Part shown: positions 36,812 to 45,813 of the stretch, one piece after another
Numbering within the stretch: the first letter of the stretch is position 1
Layout of the letters: each line of letters starts with the position of its first letter
Assembly: GCF_028010285.1 (NCBI RefSeq)
Contig: NZ_CP116304.1
Coordinates: forward strand, 3,798,501-3,862,500
DNA: 64,000 nt
Reading direction: 5' to 3'
From: Pseudomonas sp. Q1-7
Lineage (GTDB): Bacteria; Pseudomonadota; Gammaproteobacteria; Pseudomonadales; Pseudomonadaceae
Notes under the pieces: model-generated
Databases searched by the model: none
What the model saw: the letters and a program-made list of their open reading frames with translations, nothing else
Told to the model about the DNA's origin: nothing
Made by a program: the position numbers and the translations under genes

Positions 36812-37822
36812 CTACAGCAACAGATCTTCCAGGCGGCCGTGGAGGCGCTGGGGCACATTCTCGCGAACCTCCACCAGGGCACGACGGATGGCGCTTTGGA
36901 AACCGTCCATGCCGGCAGAGCCGTGGCTCTTGATGACAATGCCCTGCAACCCCAGAAAGCTCGCCCCGTTGTGGCGAGCAGGCGTCAGGTCGGCGCGCAA
37001 CCGCCGCAACAGCGGCAAGGCCAGCGCACCCACCATCCGCGAACCGAGGCTCTCGGCGAACAACGCCTCCATGCGAGAGGAAATCATCGAAGCCAATCCC
37101 TCACTGGACTTGAGCAGGATGTTGCCGACGAACCCGTCGCACACCACCACATCCGCCTCGCCACGGTAAAGGCCGTCACCTTCGATGTAGCCGATGTAGT
37201 TCAGACCTTCAGCCTGCTGCAGCAGGCTCGCCGCTAGCTTGACCTGCTGGTTTCCCTTGATGTCTTCGGTTCCAACATTCAGCAGCGCGACTCGCGGGCG
37301 AGCGGTCCCCAGCGCCTCGGCGGCGACCGCCCCCATCACGGCGAACTGATAGAGGTGCTCGGCACTGCAATCGACATTGGCCCCGAGATCCAGCAGATGG
37401 CAGTGGCCTCGCGCCGTGGGAATGGCACTGACCATGGCCGGACGATCGATTCCCGCCAGGGTTTTCAGTACGTAGCGGGACAGCGCCATCAGGGCGCCGG
37501 TGTTGCCGGCACTGACGCAGGCCTGGGCGCGCCCGTTGCGAACCAGTTCGAGGGCGACGCGCATTGAGGCATCCGGCTTGCCGCGCAGCGCCTGCGCCGG
37601 ACGTTCGTCCATGGCGATCACTTCGCTGGCATGCTCGATCTGCAGGCGCTGGCGATCAACCGCGGGAATGCGGGCGACAAGTTCTTCAAGGAGGGGAGCT
37701 TGGCCGACGAGGACCAGATGAAGCGAGGGGAATTCGGCCAGACAGGCGACGCTGGCTGGAACAATGCAGCGGGGACCGTAGTCCCCGCCCATTGCATCAA
37801 TCGCGATGATCGAGGCAGCCAA
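36812..37822 (-). CDS. plsX: Phosphate acyltransferase PlsX
   Basis: A 336-residue peripheral membrane enzyme making acyl-phosphate from acyl-ACP for phospholipid synthesis. [48 protein letters not shown] and [14 protein letters not shown] are family motifs. The start is read as TTG at 37822, three bases after the rpmF stop; no ATG or GTG fits the conserved N-terminus and the ribosome site is weak, so expression is probably coupled to rpmF. Confidence 0.9.
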   Translation of the reverse strand: MAASIIAIDAMGGDYGPRCIVPASVACLAEFPSLHLVLVGQAPLLEELVARIPAVDRQRLQIEHASEVIAMDERPAQALRGKPDASMRVALELVRNGRAQACVSAGNTGALMALSRYVLKTLAGIDRPAMVSAIPTARGHCHLLDLGANVDCSAEHLYQFAVMGAVAAEALGTARPRVALLNVGTEDIKGNQQVKLAASLLQQAEGLNYIGYIEGDGLYRGEADVVVCDGFVGNILLKSSEGLASMISSRMEALFAESLGSRMVGALALPLLRRLRADLTPARHNGASFLGLQGIVIKSHGSAGMDGFQSAIRRALVEVRENVPQRLHGRLEDLLL

Positions 37823-37825
37823 GGA

Positions 37826-38008
37826 TTACTCGGCAGCGCCCTTGTCGATCACTTTGCGACCGCGGTAGAAACCGTCCGGGGAAACGTGGTGGCGCAGGTG
37901 AACTTCACCGGTGCTCTTCTCAACGGACAGTGCATTGGCGTCGAGGGCGTCGTGGGAACGACGCATGTCGCGTGCCGAGCGGGATTTTTTGTTCTGCTGA
38001 ACAGCCAT
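37826..38008 (-). CDS. rpmF: 50S ribosomal protein L32
   Basis: A 60-residue basic ribosomal protein beginning [20 protein letters not shown]. The zinc-binding cysteines of some L32 forms are absent ([16 protein letters not shown]); this cysteine-free form is usual in Pseudomonas. AGGAG lies six bases before the ATG at 38008. It is cotranscribed with yceD upstream (13-base gap) and plsX downstream, the standard yceD-rpmF-plsX-fab order. Confidence 0.96.
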   Translation of the reverse strand: MAVQQNKKSRSARDMRRSHDALDANALSVEKSTGEVHLRHHVSPDGFYRGRKVIDKGAAE

Positions 38009-38021
38009 AATCAATTAACTC

Positions 38022-38549
38022 CTAAACGTTTGGGTCACGCTTTAACTGCGCCAGTACGCTGAACGGGTTGGACCGCGAAACCTCGTTCTCGCTCGGCTCG
38101 GGCTCTTCAAGGCCCGCCGGCTGCTGGCAATCTTCAGGGTCATGGGCCGGAACTATGGGCAGGGCGAGCAGCAGCTCATCCTCGACCAGAGTCATCAGAT
38201 CCAGAGGATCCTCTCCCACTTCCAGCACGTCATAGCCCTTCGGCAGCGACTGACTGTCAGCCCCTTCCCTCACCACCGCGTAATCGCATTCGCTGTGGAT
38301 GTTCAGGGCAACCAGCTCCAGACAACGCTGGCAAACCATCTTGACCTCGACGTCGATCCGACTGCGGATGGTGACAGTGCGACGCTCGTCGCGACCAAAC
38401 GCCAGGCTCGCACGAATGCTGCCCGCGTTGTCCGCAAGGGGTTCGCAGAGTCGCTCCAGGCTGGCGAGCGCAATGTCACCTTCAAGAGTGACTTCGCGGT
38501 CCGCCAACTTGCGCGGATCTACATGAGGTGGAATCGGCCCATTCAACAT
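38022..38549 (-). CDS. yceD: YceD family (DUF177) 23S rRNA accumulation protein
   Basis: A 175-residue protein of the DUF177/YceD family, which in E. coli is needed for normal 23S rRNA accumulation. The zinc-like CQRCLELV motif is in the middle, with VEDELLLALPIVPAH after it. The gene always precedes rpmF and probably serves ribosome assembly. It is head-to-head with maf, with 107 bases between them for both promoters. Confidence 0.9.
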   Translation of the reverse strand: MLNGPIPPHVDPRKLADREVTLEGDIALASLERLCEPLADNAGSIRASLAFGRDERRTVTIRSRIDVEVKMVCQRCLELVALNIHSECDYAVVREGADSQSLPKGYDVLEVGEDPLDLMTLVEDELLLALPIVPAHDPEDCQQPAGLEEPEPSENEVSRSNPFSVLAQLKRDPNV

Positions 38550-38656
38550 AGGCGCGACATTCTATGGACGAGCCCCTGCCCTGTCAAAAGAATTTCCGCG
38601 CTGTTCGCATGTCGGCAGGCTCTATAGAATTCCACGCCCACTTTCCGGAGATTGCC

Positions 38657-39235
38657 ATGCCGCCCCTGGTGCTCGCCTCCAGCTCTCCCTACCGCCGCGA
38701 ACTGCTCGAACGCCTGCGTCTGCCTTTTACCTGGGGAGCGCCAGCCATCGACGAAAGCCGCCACGCCGGGGAGCCAGCCGAACAACTGGTACGCCGCCTG
38801 GCCCTGGAGAAGGCCCGCGCCCTGGCCAGCCAACACCCCAGGCACCTGATCATCGGCTCCGACCAGGTCGCCGTGCTGGGCGAGCAGATCCTCGGCAAAC
38901 CCCACAACTTCGAACGGGCCCGCGATCAACTCCTGGCCGCCAGCGGCAACCATGTCAGCTTCCTCACCGGCCTCGCCCTGCTGAACAGCGCCACCGGCCA
39001 GTACCAGGTGGATTGCATCCCTTTCACCGTGCATTTCCGCGAACTGGATGACGCACGCATCCAACGCTACCTGGCAGCCGAACAACCCTTCGACTGCGCC
39101 GGGAGCTTCAAGGCCGAAGGGCTGGGCGTCAGCCTCTTTCGCGCCACCGAGGGCCAGGACGCCACCAGCCTGGTGGGCCTGCCACTGATCCGACTGGTGG
39201 ACATGCTGCTCGCCGAGGGCGCGCAGATTCCCTGA
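38657..39235 (+). CDS. yceF: Maf-like nucleotide pyrophosphatase (YceF type)
   Basis: A 192-residue Maf-family pyrophosphatase; the YceF branch prefers 7-methyl-GTP and is thought to clean modified nucleotides. LASSSPYRRELLERL opens the nucleotide-binding cleft, and IGSDQVAVLGEQILGKP contains the catalytic aspartate. CCGGAG six bases before the ATG at 38657 supports this start. It faces yceD in divergent orientation, as in many gammaproteobacteria. Confidence 0.9.
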   Translation: MPPLVLASSSPYRRELLERLRLPFTWGAPAIDESRHAGEPAEQLVRRLALEKARALASQHPRHLIIGSDQVAVLGEQILGKPHNFERARDQLLAASGNHVSFLTGLALLNSATGQYQVDCIPFTVHFRELDDARIQRYLAAEQPFDCAGSFKAEGLGVSLFRATEGQDATSLVGLPLIRLVDMLLAEGAQIP

Positions 39236-39252
39236 CCTCCTATAGAAGGAAG

Positions 39253-39453
39253 AAAGCCCGGCATCGACCGGAATGCTGTTCACATAAGAAGTAACGGGGC
39301 TCGATCAGTCCCCTCGCCCCTTTGGGGAGAGGGTTAGGGAGAGGGGGAAACGACTGTTTCGCAGGGATTTCGCCCCTCTCCCATAAATGGGAGAGGGGCG
39401 CGAGTCATGCGCGCGCTTAAGTGAACGGCATTACGGCATCGACCGGGCTTTTT
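39253..39453. repeat. MITE-like element between maf and sppA
   Basis: About 200 bases without a coding frame, bounded by related inverted ends: GTGAACGGCATTACGG at 39421 (plus) and GTGAACAGCATTCCGG on the minus strand from 39283, each running on to GGGCTTT. The interior holds two GAGAGGGG/CCCCTCTC hairpins (39308-39346 and 39372-39400). The structure is that of a small non-autonomous repeat. The end towards sppA (CGG-N6-CCGGGCTTTTT) could also stop transcription. Confidence 0.6.
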
Positions 39454-39471
39454 CTATCAGGGAAGGAAGAC

Positions 39472-40452
39472 TCAGCGCAGAGCCGGCCCCTGGAACCCCA
39501 TCCACAGCGCCAGCCGCTCAGCGACACTGGCACCGAATTTCTTCGAGAATCGATCCAAGGGCGACTCCTGGACGGTGTAATCGACGATCTCTTTAGCCCC
39601 GATGACCTCGCGCGCCACGAAGCTGGTATTGCCAAGCCTGTCCACCAACCCCAGCGCCAGAGCCTGCTCGCCGGACCACACCAGACCGCTGAAGAGCTCG
39701 GGATGACCATCGACCTTGAGTCGATCGCCACGCCCCTTCTTCACGCTTTCGATGAACTGCTGGTGGGTGGTATTCAGCACACCCTGCCAGAACTCGGTCT
39801 CTTCCGGCTTCTGCGGCTGGAAAGGATCGAGGAACGCCTTGTGCTCGCCAGAGGTATAGACGCGGCGCTCCACGCCCAGCTTGCCCATGGCCTCGACGAA
39901 TCCGAAGCTGGCAGCGGTAACACCGATGGAACCCACCAGACTGGCCTTGTCGGCAAAGATCTCGTCGGCCGCACTGGCGATGTAGTAGGCACCGGAAGCA
40001 CCGAGGTCGGTGATCACCGCATAGACCTTGATCGCCTTGTGCTCCTCCCGCAGGCGGCGAATCTCGTCATAGACGTAGCCGGACTGCACCGGACTGCCGC
40101 CGGGGCTATTGATGCGCAGCACGACACCCTTGGTCTTCGGATCCTCGAAAGCCGCACGCAGACTGGTGACGACATTGTCAGCGCTGGCCGCCTCTTCATC
40201 GGCGATCATGCCGCGAATCTCCACGAGCGCCGTGTGCTCCTGACTGCGCGCCGCGCTTTTCTGCAGATCGAAAGCCGGCAGGAACAACGCCAGCGCGACA
40301 AACAGATAGAGGAAGGTCAGCAGCTTGAAGAAAATACCCCAACGCCGGGCGCGACGCTGCTCCTGGACACCCGCCAGAACCGCCTTTTCCAGCAACTTCC
40401 AACTCTTCTGCTCGGCCTTGTCGTCAGCCGGCTCTTTCCATTCGTCAGACAT
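39472..40452 (-). CDS. sppA: Signal peptide peptidase SppA (S49 family)
   Basis: A 326-residue membrane-bound serine protease of the short S49 type. An N-terminal cytoplasmic stretch and a membrane helix (FFKLLTFLYLFVALALFLPAF, about 45-65) precede one catalytic domain. INSPGGSP, the Ser in DLGASGAYYIASAAD and the Lys-bearing ADKASLVGSIGV are the family motifs. It degrades signal peptides left in the membrane after export. ATG at 40452 overlaps the HAD gene stop by eight bases. Confidence 0.9.
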   Translation of the reverse strand: MSDEWKEPADDKAEQKSWKLLEKAVLAGVQEQRRARRWGIFFKLLTFLYLFVALALFLPAFDLQKSAARSQEHTALVEIRGMIADEEAASADNVVTSLRAAFEDPKTKGVVLRINSPGGSPVQSGYVYDEIRRLREEHKAIKVYAVITDLGASGAYYIASAADEIFADKASLVGSIGVTAASFGFVEAMGKLGVERRVYTSGEHKAFLDPFQPQKPEETEFWQGVLNTTHQQFIESVKKGRGDRLKVDGHPELFSGLVWSGEQALALGLVDRLGNTSFVAREVIGAKEIVDYTVQESPLDRFSKKFGASVAERLALWMGFQGPALR

Positions 40453-41137
40453 AGAGCTCCACCTCACGGGATTGCAGGCTCAGGTCACCGTTCAGCCAGT
40501 GACGCAGATCCTCGAAACGCTCGATCGCCAACCTGGGCGACTCCTTGAGCAACTCAGTCAGCGGCTGGGCACCATAGCCCACTGCCACGGAATCCATCCC
40601 CGCCCGATGCGCCATGCGCAGATCGAAGGGCGAATCCCCCACCATCACCGCGCGCTCGGCCGACACACCGCAATGCACCAGGATTTCCCGCAACATGCGT
40701 GGATCGGGCTTGCTCGCGGTTTCATCGGCACAGCGGGTGACGTCGAAATAATCCAGCCATCCGCGACCAGCCAGCACATGATCCAACCCGCGACGACTCT
40801 TGCCGGTGGCCACGGCCAGGCGGTAGCCCTGCTCTCGAAAAGCCTCCAGGGCCTCCCCCACCCCCTCGAACAGGGGCGAAGGCTGACGTTCCAGGGCGTT
40901 GTAGTGCTCACCGTAACGCCGCCGAAATGCTTCGATGCGACGCCCATCCTCGAGTTCGGGATAAAGCGTGGCGATAGCTTCCGGCAAGCCAAGGCCGATG
41001 ATGCCCTTGATGGCGGCATCATCGCGCCAGGGCAACCCGGATGCATCCGCCGCCACGCGCATGGACTCGACAATGCGGGCAATGGAATCGACCAGCGTGC
41101 CGTCCCAGTCGAAAATCAACAGTTGGTAATCAGACAC
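40445..41137 (-). CDS. HAD-IA family phosphatase (phosphoglycolate phosphatase-like)
   Basis: A 230-residue haloacid-dehalogenase hydrolase. Motif I is [13 protein letters not shown] with both aspartates, motif II is [12 protein letters not shown], Lys follows in [11 protein letters not shown], and motif IV is [13 protein letters not shown]. The cap is the small helical type seen in Gph/PGMB. The GTG at 41137 is chosen because the frame upstream lies within rluC; it overlaps the rluC stop by eight bases. Its placement right after rluC and before sppA is the Pseudomonas norm. Substrate unknown. Confidence 0.87.
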   Translation of the reverse strand: MSDYQLLIFDWDGTLVDSIARIVESMRVAADASGLPWRDDAAIKGIIGLGLPEAIATLYPELEDGRRIEAFRRRYGEHYNALERQPSPLFEGVGEALEAFREQGYRLAVATGKSRRGLDHVLAGRGWLDYFDVTRCADETASKPDPRMLREILVHCGVSAERAVMVGDSPFDLRMAHRAGMDSVAVGYGAQPLTELLKESPRLAIERFEDLRHWLNGDLSLQSREVELYV

Positions 41138-42083
41138 CCAGACGCTCCAGGGTTTTCTGCCACATTTCGTCCACGGGCGCCTCCAGTCGCAGCTCGCCGC
41201 CGTCAGGCAAGCTAATAGCCAGCGCATGCGCATGAAGGAACAGGCGCTTACCACCCAGTTCGCGAATCTCGCGAGTGAAATCCTCGTCGCCGTACTTGGG
41301 GTCGCCGGCGATGGAGTGGCCGGCGTGCTTGGCGTGCACCCGGATCTGGTGGGTGCGGCCGGTGATGGGACTGGCTTCCACCAGCGTGGCGAATTCGCCG
41401 AAGCGGCGCACGACGCGGAATTCCGTCAGTGCCTCCTTGCCCTCGGGATTCACCTCCACCATGCGCTCGCCGGAGCGCAGGTTGTTTTTCAGCAGCGGCG
41501 CACTGACCTTCTTCTTCGACGTTGGCCAACTGCCGCGCACCAGCGCCAGGTAGCGCTTGTCGACACCGTCGCCACGCAAGGCCTCGTGCAGGTGCCGCAG
41601 CATGCTGCGTTTCTTGGCGATCATCAGCAGGCCGGACGTATCGCGATCGAGGCGATGCACCAGCTCCAGATCCATGGCGTCCGGACGCAACTGACGAAAG
41701 GCCTCGATCACGCCGAAACTTAGACCGCTGCCACCGTGCACCGCGATCCCCGCCGGCTTGTTCAGCACGATCAGCGCCTTGTCCTCATAGACGATGGCTG
41801 CCTCCAGGCGCTCCAGCAGACCCTGGGCCACGGGCGCCGGCTCGTTCGGCTCGGACAGGCGCAGGGGTGGGACCCGCACGACATCGCCAGCCTGAAGCTT
41901 ATATTCAGGCTTGATGCGTCCCTTGTTCACGCGGACTTCGCCCTTGCGCAGGATGCGATAAATCAACGTCTTGGGCGCACCTTTCAGTTGAGTGCGTAGG
42001 AAATTGTCGATTCGTTGGCCGGCATATTCCGGCGCAACCTCAAGCAGCTGGACGCCGGAGGTTGGGGAGGCGGGAGTAGTCAT
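41130..42083 (-). CDS. rluC: 23S rRNA pseudouridine synthase RluC
   Basis: A 317-residue pseudouridine synthase of the RluA group that modifies U955, U2504 and U2580 of 23S rRNA (E. coli numbering). An N-terminal S4 domain ([22 protein letters not shown]) precedes the catalytic domain, whose aspartate is in [27 protein letters not shown] is also typical. A further in-frame ATG lies four codons upstream (42095), but it falls inside the predicted -10 of its promoter, so 42083 is preferred. It diverges from rne. Confidence 0.9.
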   Translation of the reverse strand: MTTPASPTSGVQLLEVAPEYAGQRIDNFLRTQLKGAPKTLIYRILRKGEVRVNKGRIKPEYKLQAGDVVRVPPLRLSEPNEPAPVAQGLLERLEAAIVYEDKALIVLNKPAGIAVHGGSGLSFGVIEAFRQLRPDAMDLELVHRLDRDTSGLLMIAKKRSMLRHLHEALRGDGVDKRYLALVRGSWPTSKKKVSAPLLKNNLRSGERMVEVNPEGKEALTEFRVVRRFGEFATLVEASPITGRTHQIRVHAKHAGHSIAGDPKYGDEDFTREIRELGGKRLFLHAHALAISLPDGGELRLEAPVDEMWQKTLERLGV

Positions 42084-42090
42084 GGCGCGC

Positions 42091-42118
42091 ATCATAACAA
42101 TTTTTTATGGATTTGAAG
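42091..42118 (-). promoter_or_regulatory. rluC promoter, sharing its -35 with rne
   Basis: On the minus strand CTTCAA (42118-42113), 16 bases, TATGAT (42096-42091). The -35 is the exact complement of the rne -35, so one hexamer may serve both directions. The -10 would place the start within a few bases of the ATG at 42083, giving a near-leaderless mRNA. Confidence 0.45.
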
Positions 42119-42141
42119 CACTTAATGATTACTGCTATAGT
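42113..42141 (+). promoter_or_regulatory. rne: rne promoter
   Basis: TTGAAG, 17 bases, TATAGT. The start would be near 42148, giving a leader of about 500 bases ahead of the rne ATG at 42645. Confidence 0.7.
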
Positions 42142-42644
42142 CGCGAACGCCGCCAAAAGCGGTCTGGTTTCGGGGTGTTCGCCAAAACTGCCACCCCAAC
42201 CGCTGCAACCCTTTCAGGACGCAAGGCCGTCCGACAGAAAATTCGCCGCAACGACCGCGAATTTTCCGAAATCAAAGCCTTGAGCCATGACGCGTGATCA
42301 CCCCCATCCAGATGGGCAATCACGGTAAATGCAACCCGCTACGGATTCAGCGAGCGGCACCCGATTTTCAAGGGATAAGTGTAGGGTGGAGATGCATAAC
42401 CGTCGGACTGCGTAGTTTCAAGACGCCTTATTTCGTCCGCTACCGACCGTTGATTCCTCCTCCTGACCAAGTGCTTCTGTCACGACACAGCAAGCAGGAG
42501 ATGTAGTCGCGATTCCGGCTCTACAGGCCGGAGTTCGCTGGACACGGGAGTGGCCCGCCACTCCTGACACGCACCTGACACCGACCGCGAGAGTCGTGTG
42601 CGCCAATCGCCGTTTCCGGTAGCCCGGAAACCTATTGGTATCAC
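42142..42644 (+). promoter_or_regulatory. rne 5' UTR, structured (rne-II type candidate)
   Basis: About 500 bases with no convincing gene. Clear hairpins are CCGGC/GCCGG at 42515-42531, GGAGTGG/CCACTCC at 42547-42564 and TTTCCGG/CCGGAAA at 42613-42630. The last lies 14 bases before the start codon, with no strong Shine-Dalgarno exposed. RNase E mRNA is self-regulated through its 5' UTR in E. coli, and Pseudomonas has a separate conserved leader (rne-II motif). I cannot draw that consensus from memory, so the assignment rests on position and length. Confidence 0.6.
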
Positions 42645-45600
42645 ATGAAAAGAATGCTGATTAACGCGACTCAGCCCGAAGAGTTGCGTGTTGCTCTGGT
42701 CGACGGCCAACGCCTGTACGACCTGGACATCGAATCGGGTGCCCGCGAGCAGAAGAAAGCCAACATCTACAAGGGCCGTATCACTCGCATCGAGCCCAGC
42801 CTCGAAGCCGCCTTCGTCGACTTTGGCGCCGAGCGCCACGGTTTCCTGCCCCTCAAGGAAATCTCCCGCGAGTACTTCAAGAAGTCCCCCGAAGGCCGCA
42901 TCAACATCAAGGAAGTACTCAGCGAAGGCCAGGAAGTCATCGTCCAGGTCGAGAAAGAGGAGCGTGGCAACAAGGGCGCAGCCCTGACCACCTTCATCAG
43001 CCTTGCCGGTCGCTACCTGGTGCTGATGCCGAACAACCCCCGCGCCGGCGGCATCTCCCGCCGCATCGAAGGCGAAGAGCGCAACGAGCTGCGTGAAGCG
43101 CTGAACGGCCTCAACGCTCCGGCCGACATGGGCCTGATCGTCCGTACCGCCGGCCTCGGTCGTTCCAGCGAAGAGCTGCAGTGGGACCTGGACTACCTGC
43201 TGCAACTCTGGAGCGCCATCAAGGAAGCCTCCGGCGAGCGCGGCGCGCCCTTCCTGATCTATCAGGAAAGCAACGTCATCATCCGTGCCATCCGCGACTA
43301 CCTGCGCCAGGACATCGGCGAAGTGCTGGTGGACAGCGTCGAGGCCCACGAGGAAGCCCTGAGCTTCATTCGCCAGGTGATGCCGCAATACCAGAGCAAG
43401 ATCAAGCTCTACCAGGACAGCGTTCCGCTGTTCAATCGCTTCCAGATCGAAAGCCAGATCGAGACCGCCTTCCAGCGCGAAGTGAAGCTGCCCTCCGGCG
43501 GCTCCATCGTCATCGACCCGACCGAGGCCCTGGTGTCCATCGACATCAACTCGGCCCGCGCGACCAAGGGTGGCGACATCGAGGAAACCGCGCTGCAGAC
43601 CAACCTGGAAGCGGCCGAGGAAATCGCCCGCCAACTGCGTCTGCGTGACATCGGCGGCCTGATCGTCATCGACTTCATCGACATGACCCCGGCCAAGAAC
43701 CAGCGCGCCGTGGAAGAAAAAGTCCGCGAAGCCCTGGAAGCCGACCGCGCCCGCGTGCAGATCGGCCGCATCTCCCGCTTCGGTCTGCTGGAAATGTCCC
43801 GCCAGCGCCTGCGTCCGTCCCTCGGCGAGACCAGCGGCATCGTCTGCCCGCGCTGCGACGGCCAAGGCATCATCCGCGACGTCGAGTCCCTGTCGCTGGC
43901 CATCCTGCGCCTGATCGAAGAAGAAGCACTCAAGGACCGCACTGCCGAAGTCCGCGCCCAGGTGCCGATCCCGGTGGCCGCCTTCCTGCTCAACGAGAAG
44001 CGCAACAGCATCACCAAGATCGAGCTGCGCACCCGTTCGCGCATCGTCATCCTGCCGAACGACCACCTGGAAACCCCGCACTTCGAAGTCCAGCGCCTGC
44101 GCGACGACAGCCCGGAAGTGCTGAGCAACCAGTCCAGCTACGAAATGACTCCGGCGGAAGCGGAAGAAGTCCAGCCGGTCAGCTCCACCCGCACCCTGGT
44201 TCGCCAGGAAGCCGCGGTGAAGACCGTTTCCCCCGAGCGCCCCGTTCCGGCCCCGGTCGCAGTCGCGCCGCTGGCCCCGCCGGCGCCGGCTCCGGAGCCC
44301 AGCCTGTTCAAGGGCCTGGTGAAGTCCCTGGTGGGTCTGTTCGCCGGCAAGGAAGAAGCCAAGGTCGAAGCCGAGAAGCCTGCTGCCGAGCGTCAACCGC
44401 GCAGTGAAGAGCGTCGCAACGGCCGCCAGCAGAACCGTCGCCGTGATGGCCGCGAAGGTCGTGAAGGCCGTCGTGATGACGATCGCAAGCCGCGCGAAGA
44501 GCGTCAGCCGCGCGAAGCCCGCGAGGGCCAGGAAGGTCGCCGCGAGCGTGGCGAACGCGCCGAGCGTCCGGCCCGCGAGGAGCGCCAGCCGCGTGAGGAG
44601 CGTCAACCGCGCGAAGAGCGTCAGGCCCGCGAGCCGCGTGAGGCACGCGAGGAACGTCAGCCCCGCGAAGAGCGCCAACCCCGCGAGGAGCGTCAACCGC
44701 GTGAAGAGCGTCAGCCGCGCGAAGTCCGCGAGGGCCAGGAAGGTCGCCGCGAGCGTGGCGAACGCGCCGAGCGCCCGGCCCGCGAAGAGCGCCAGCCGCG
44801 TGAAGAGCGTCAACCCCGCGAGGAACGCCAGCCACGCGCCGAGCTGGCCCAGGCCGAGGTGGTCGACGAAGAACTGCTGACCAACGAAGAACTGCTGCAG
44901 GACGACGATCAGGAAGGCGCCGATGGCGAACGCCCCCGTCGCCGTTCCCGCGGCCAGCGCCGTCGCAGCAATCGCCGCGAACGCCAGCGTGAGGCCAACG
45001 GCGAAGAGCTGGCGGAAGGCCAGGAAGAAGCCGAACAGGCTGCACCTGACGCGAACGTCCAGGCCGCAACTGTGGTCGCGACCGCCGTGGCGGCCGCTGA
45101 AGCGGTTGCCGATGCCACCACCGAGGCCCCGGCCCAGGCGGAGGCCACTGCCGACGCCGTTGCCAGCGAAGCCGTCGCCGAGTCTGCGACTCCAGAAACC
45201 GTGGCGCCAACAGCCGAGGAAACCCCCGTTGCCGTCGAACCGGCGCCGGTGGCCGAACAGGCCCCAGCCAAGGTGGAAGCACCCGAGGTCATGGAGCCGG
45301 CGACTGTCGAAGCCATAGTCGAAGCACCGGCCAGCACGCCGGTCGAACCGGCACCGGCCGTCGAGTCGCAGGCCGAAGCCCGCGCCAGCGGCGGCCGTGC
45401 AGCCAACGACCCGCGTGAGGTCCGCCGTCGCCAGAAGGAAGCGGAGCGGTTGGCCAAGGAAGCCGAAGAGGCTGCCGCCAAGACCGTCGAGGCCGTCGCC
45501 GCCGCCGAGCCGGCTGCCGCTGCCGCACACGCCATCGCCGGCGTGGAAGAGGACGTGGTCGCCACCGAGCAGAAGGCCGAAGAAACCGTCGAGCGCGCGG

Positions 45601-45722
45601 AAGAAGCCCCTGCTGAGCAGGTGGCGGTAGCGACCGAAGCCGAAACGCCGGCGCAAGCCGAGACCAAGGCCGAGGAAGACGAGAAGGACGAGGCCAAGGA
45701 CGAAACCAAACCGGTCGTCTGA
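42645..45722 (+). CDS. rne: Ribonuclease E
   Basis: A 1025-residue endoribonuclease that directs mRNA decay and rRNA/tRNA processing and scaffolds the degradosome. The catalytic half has an S1 domain ([21 protein letters not shown]), a 5' sensor and a DNase-like part with metal-binding Asp300 and Asp343 ([22 protein letters not shown]). The zinc link is CPRCDGQG (Cys401/404), which joins two subunits. The second half is low-complexity: 610-740 is built of EERQPR-type repeats that bind RNA, followed by an Ala/Glu/Pro-rich part and a basic [18 protein letters not shown] stretch for partner proteins. It ends at a strong terminator. Confidence 0.95.
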   Translation: MKRMLINATQPEELRVALVDGQRLYDLDIESGAREQKKANIYKGRITRIEPSLEAAFVDFGAERHGFLPLKEISREYFKKSPEGRINIKEVLSEGQEVIVQVEKEERGNKGAALTTFISLAGRYLVLMPNNPRAGGISRRIEGEERNELREALNGLNAPADMGLIVRTAGLGRSSEELQWDLDYLLQLWSAIKEASGERGAPFLIYQESNVIIRAIRDYLRQDIGEVLVDSVEAHEEALSFIRQVMPQYQSKIKLYQDSVPLFNRFQIESQIETAFQREVKLPSGGSIVIDPTEALVSIDINSARATKGGDIEETALQTNLEAAEEIARQLRLRDIGGLIVIDFIDMTPAKNQRAVEEKVREALEADRARVQIGRISRFGLLEMSRQRLRPSLGETSGIVCPRCDGQGIIRDVESLSLAILRLIEEEALKDRTAEVRAQVPIPVAAFLLNEKRNSITKIELRTRSRIVILPNDHLETPHFEVQRLRDDSPEVLSNQSSYEMTPAEAEEVQPVSSTRTLVRQEAAVKTVSPERPVPAPVAVAPLAPPAPAPEPSLFKGLVKSLVGLFAGKEEAKVEAEKPAAERQPRSEERRNGRQQNRRRDGREGREGRRDDDRKPREERQPREAREGQEGRRERGERAERPAREERQPREERQPREERQAREPREAREERQPREERQPREERQPREERQPREVREGQEGRRERGERAERPAREERQPREERQPREERQPRAELAQAEVVDEELLTNEELLQDDDQEGADGERPRRRSRGQRRRSNRRERQREANGEELAEGQEEAEQAAPDANVQAATVVATAVAAAEAVADATTEAPAQAEATADAVASEAVAESATPETVAPTAEETPVAVEPAPVAEQAPAKVEAPEVMEPATVEAIVEAPASTPVEPAPAVESQAEARASGGRAANDPREVRRRQKEAERLAKEAEEAAAKTVEAVAAAEPAAAAAHAIAGVEEDVVATEQKAEETVERAEEAPAEQVAVATEAETPAQAETKAEEDEKDEAKDETKPVV
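44519..44830 (+). repeat. Repeat region inside rne (EERQPR repeats)
   Basis: Within the RNase E tail a block coding for [20 protein letters not shown] occurs twice, at about 44519 and 44729, with 18-base EERQPR units in between. Base identity is high, so copy number could vary by slippage or recombination. The repeats are translated in frame and form the arginine-rich RNA-binding part. Confidence 0.8.
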
Positions 45723-45737
45723 TACCTGTCCTGAACG

Positions 45738-45769
45738 AAAAAGGGGATGCCATTGGCATCCCCTTTTTT
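45738..45769. terminator. rne terminator (bidirectional)
   Basis: AAAAAGGGGATGCC-ATT-GGCATCCCCTTTTTT: a perfect nine-pair G/C-rich stem, five A before and six T after, 15 bases after the rne stop. It can also serve the convergent ABC-transporter gene. Confidence 0.95.
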
Positions 45770-45813
45770 CTTGCGCACCGCCCCGCCCACAATCGCCAAC
45801 AGAGCCCTCCCCG

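Noticed and set aside
39387-39596. Short plus-strand open frame across the repeat and sppA end
   Set aside because: Runs through hairpins and the antisense of sppA; no ribosome site.
44519-44860. Possible CRISPR-like spaced repeats
   Set aside because: The repeats are in frame within rne, have no uniform spacers and encode EERQPR.
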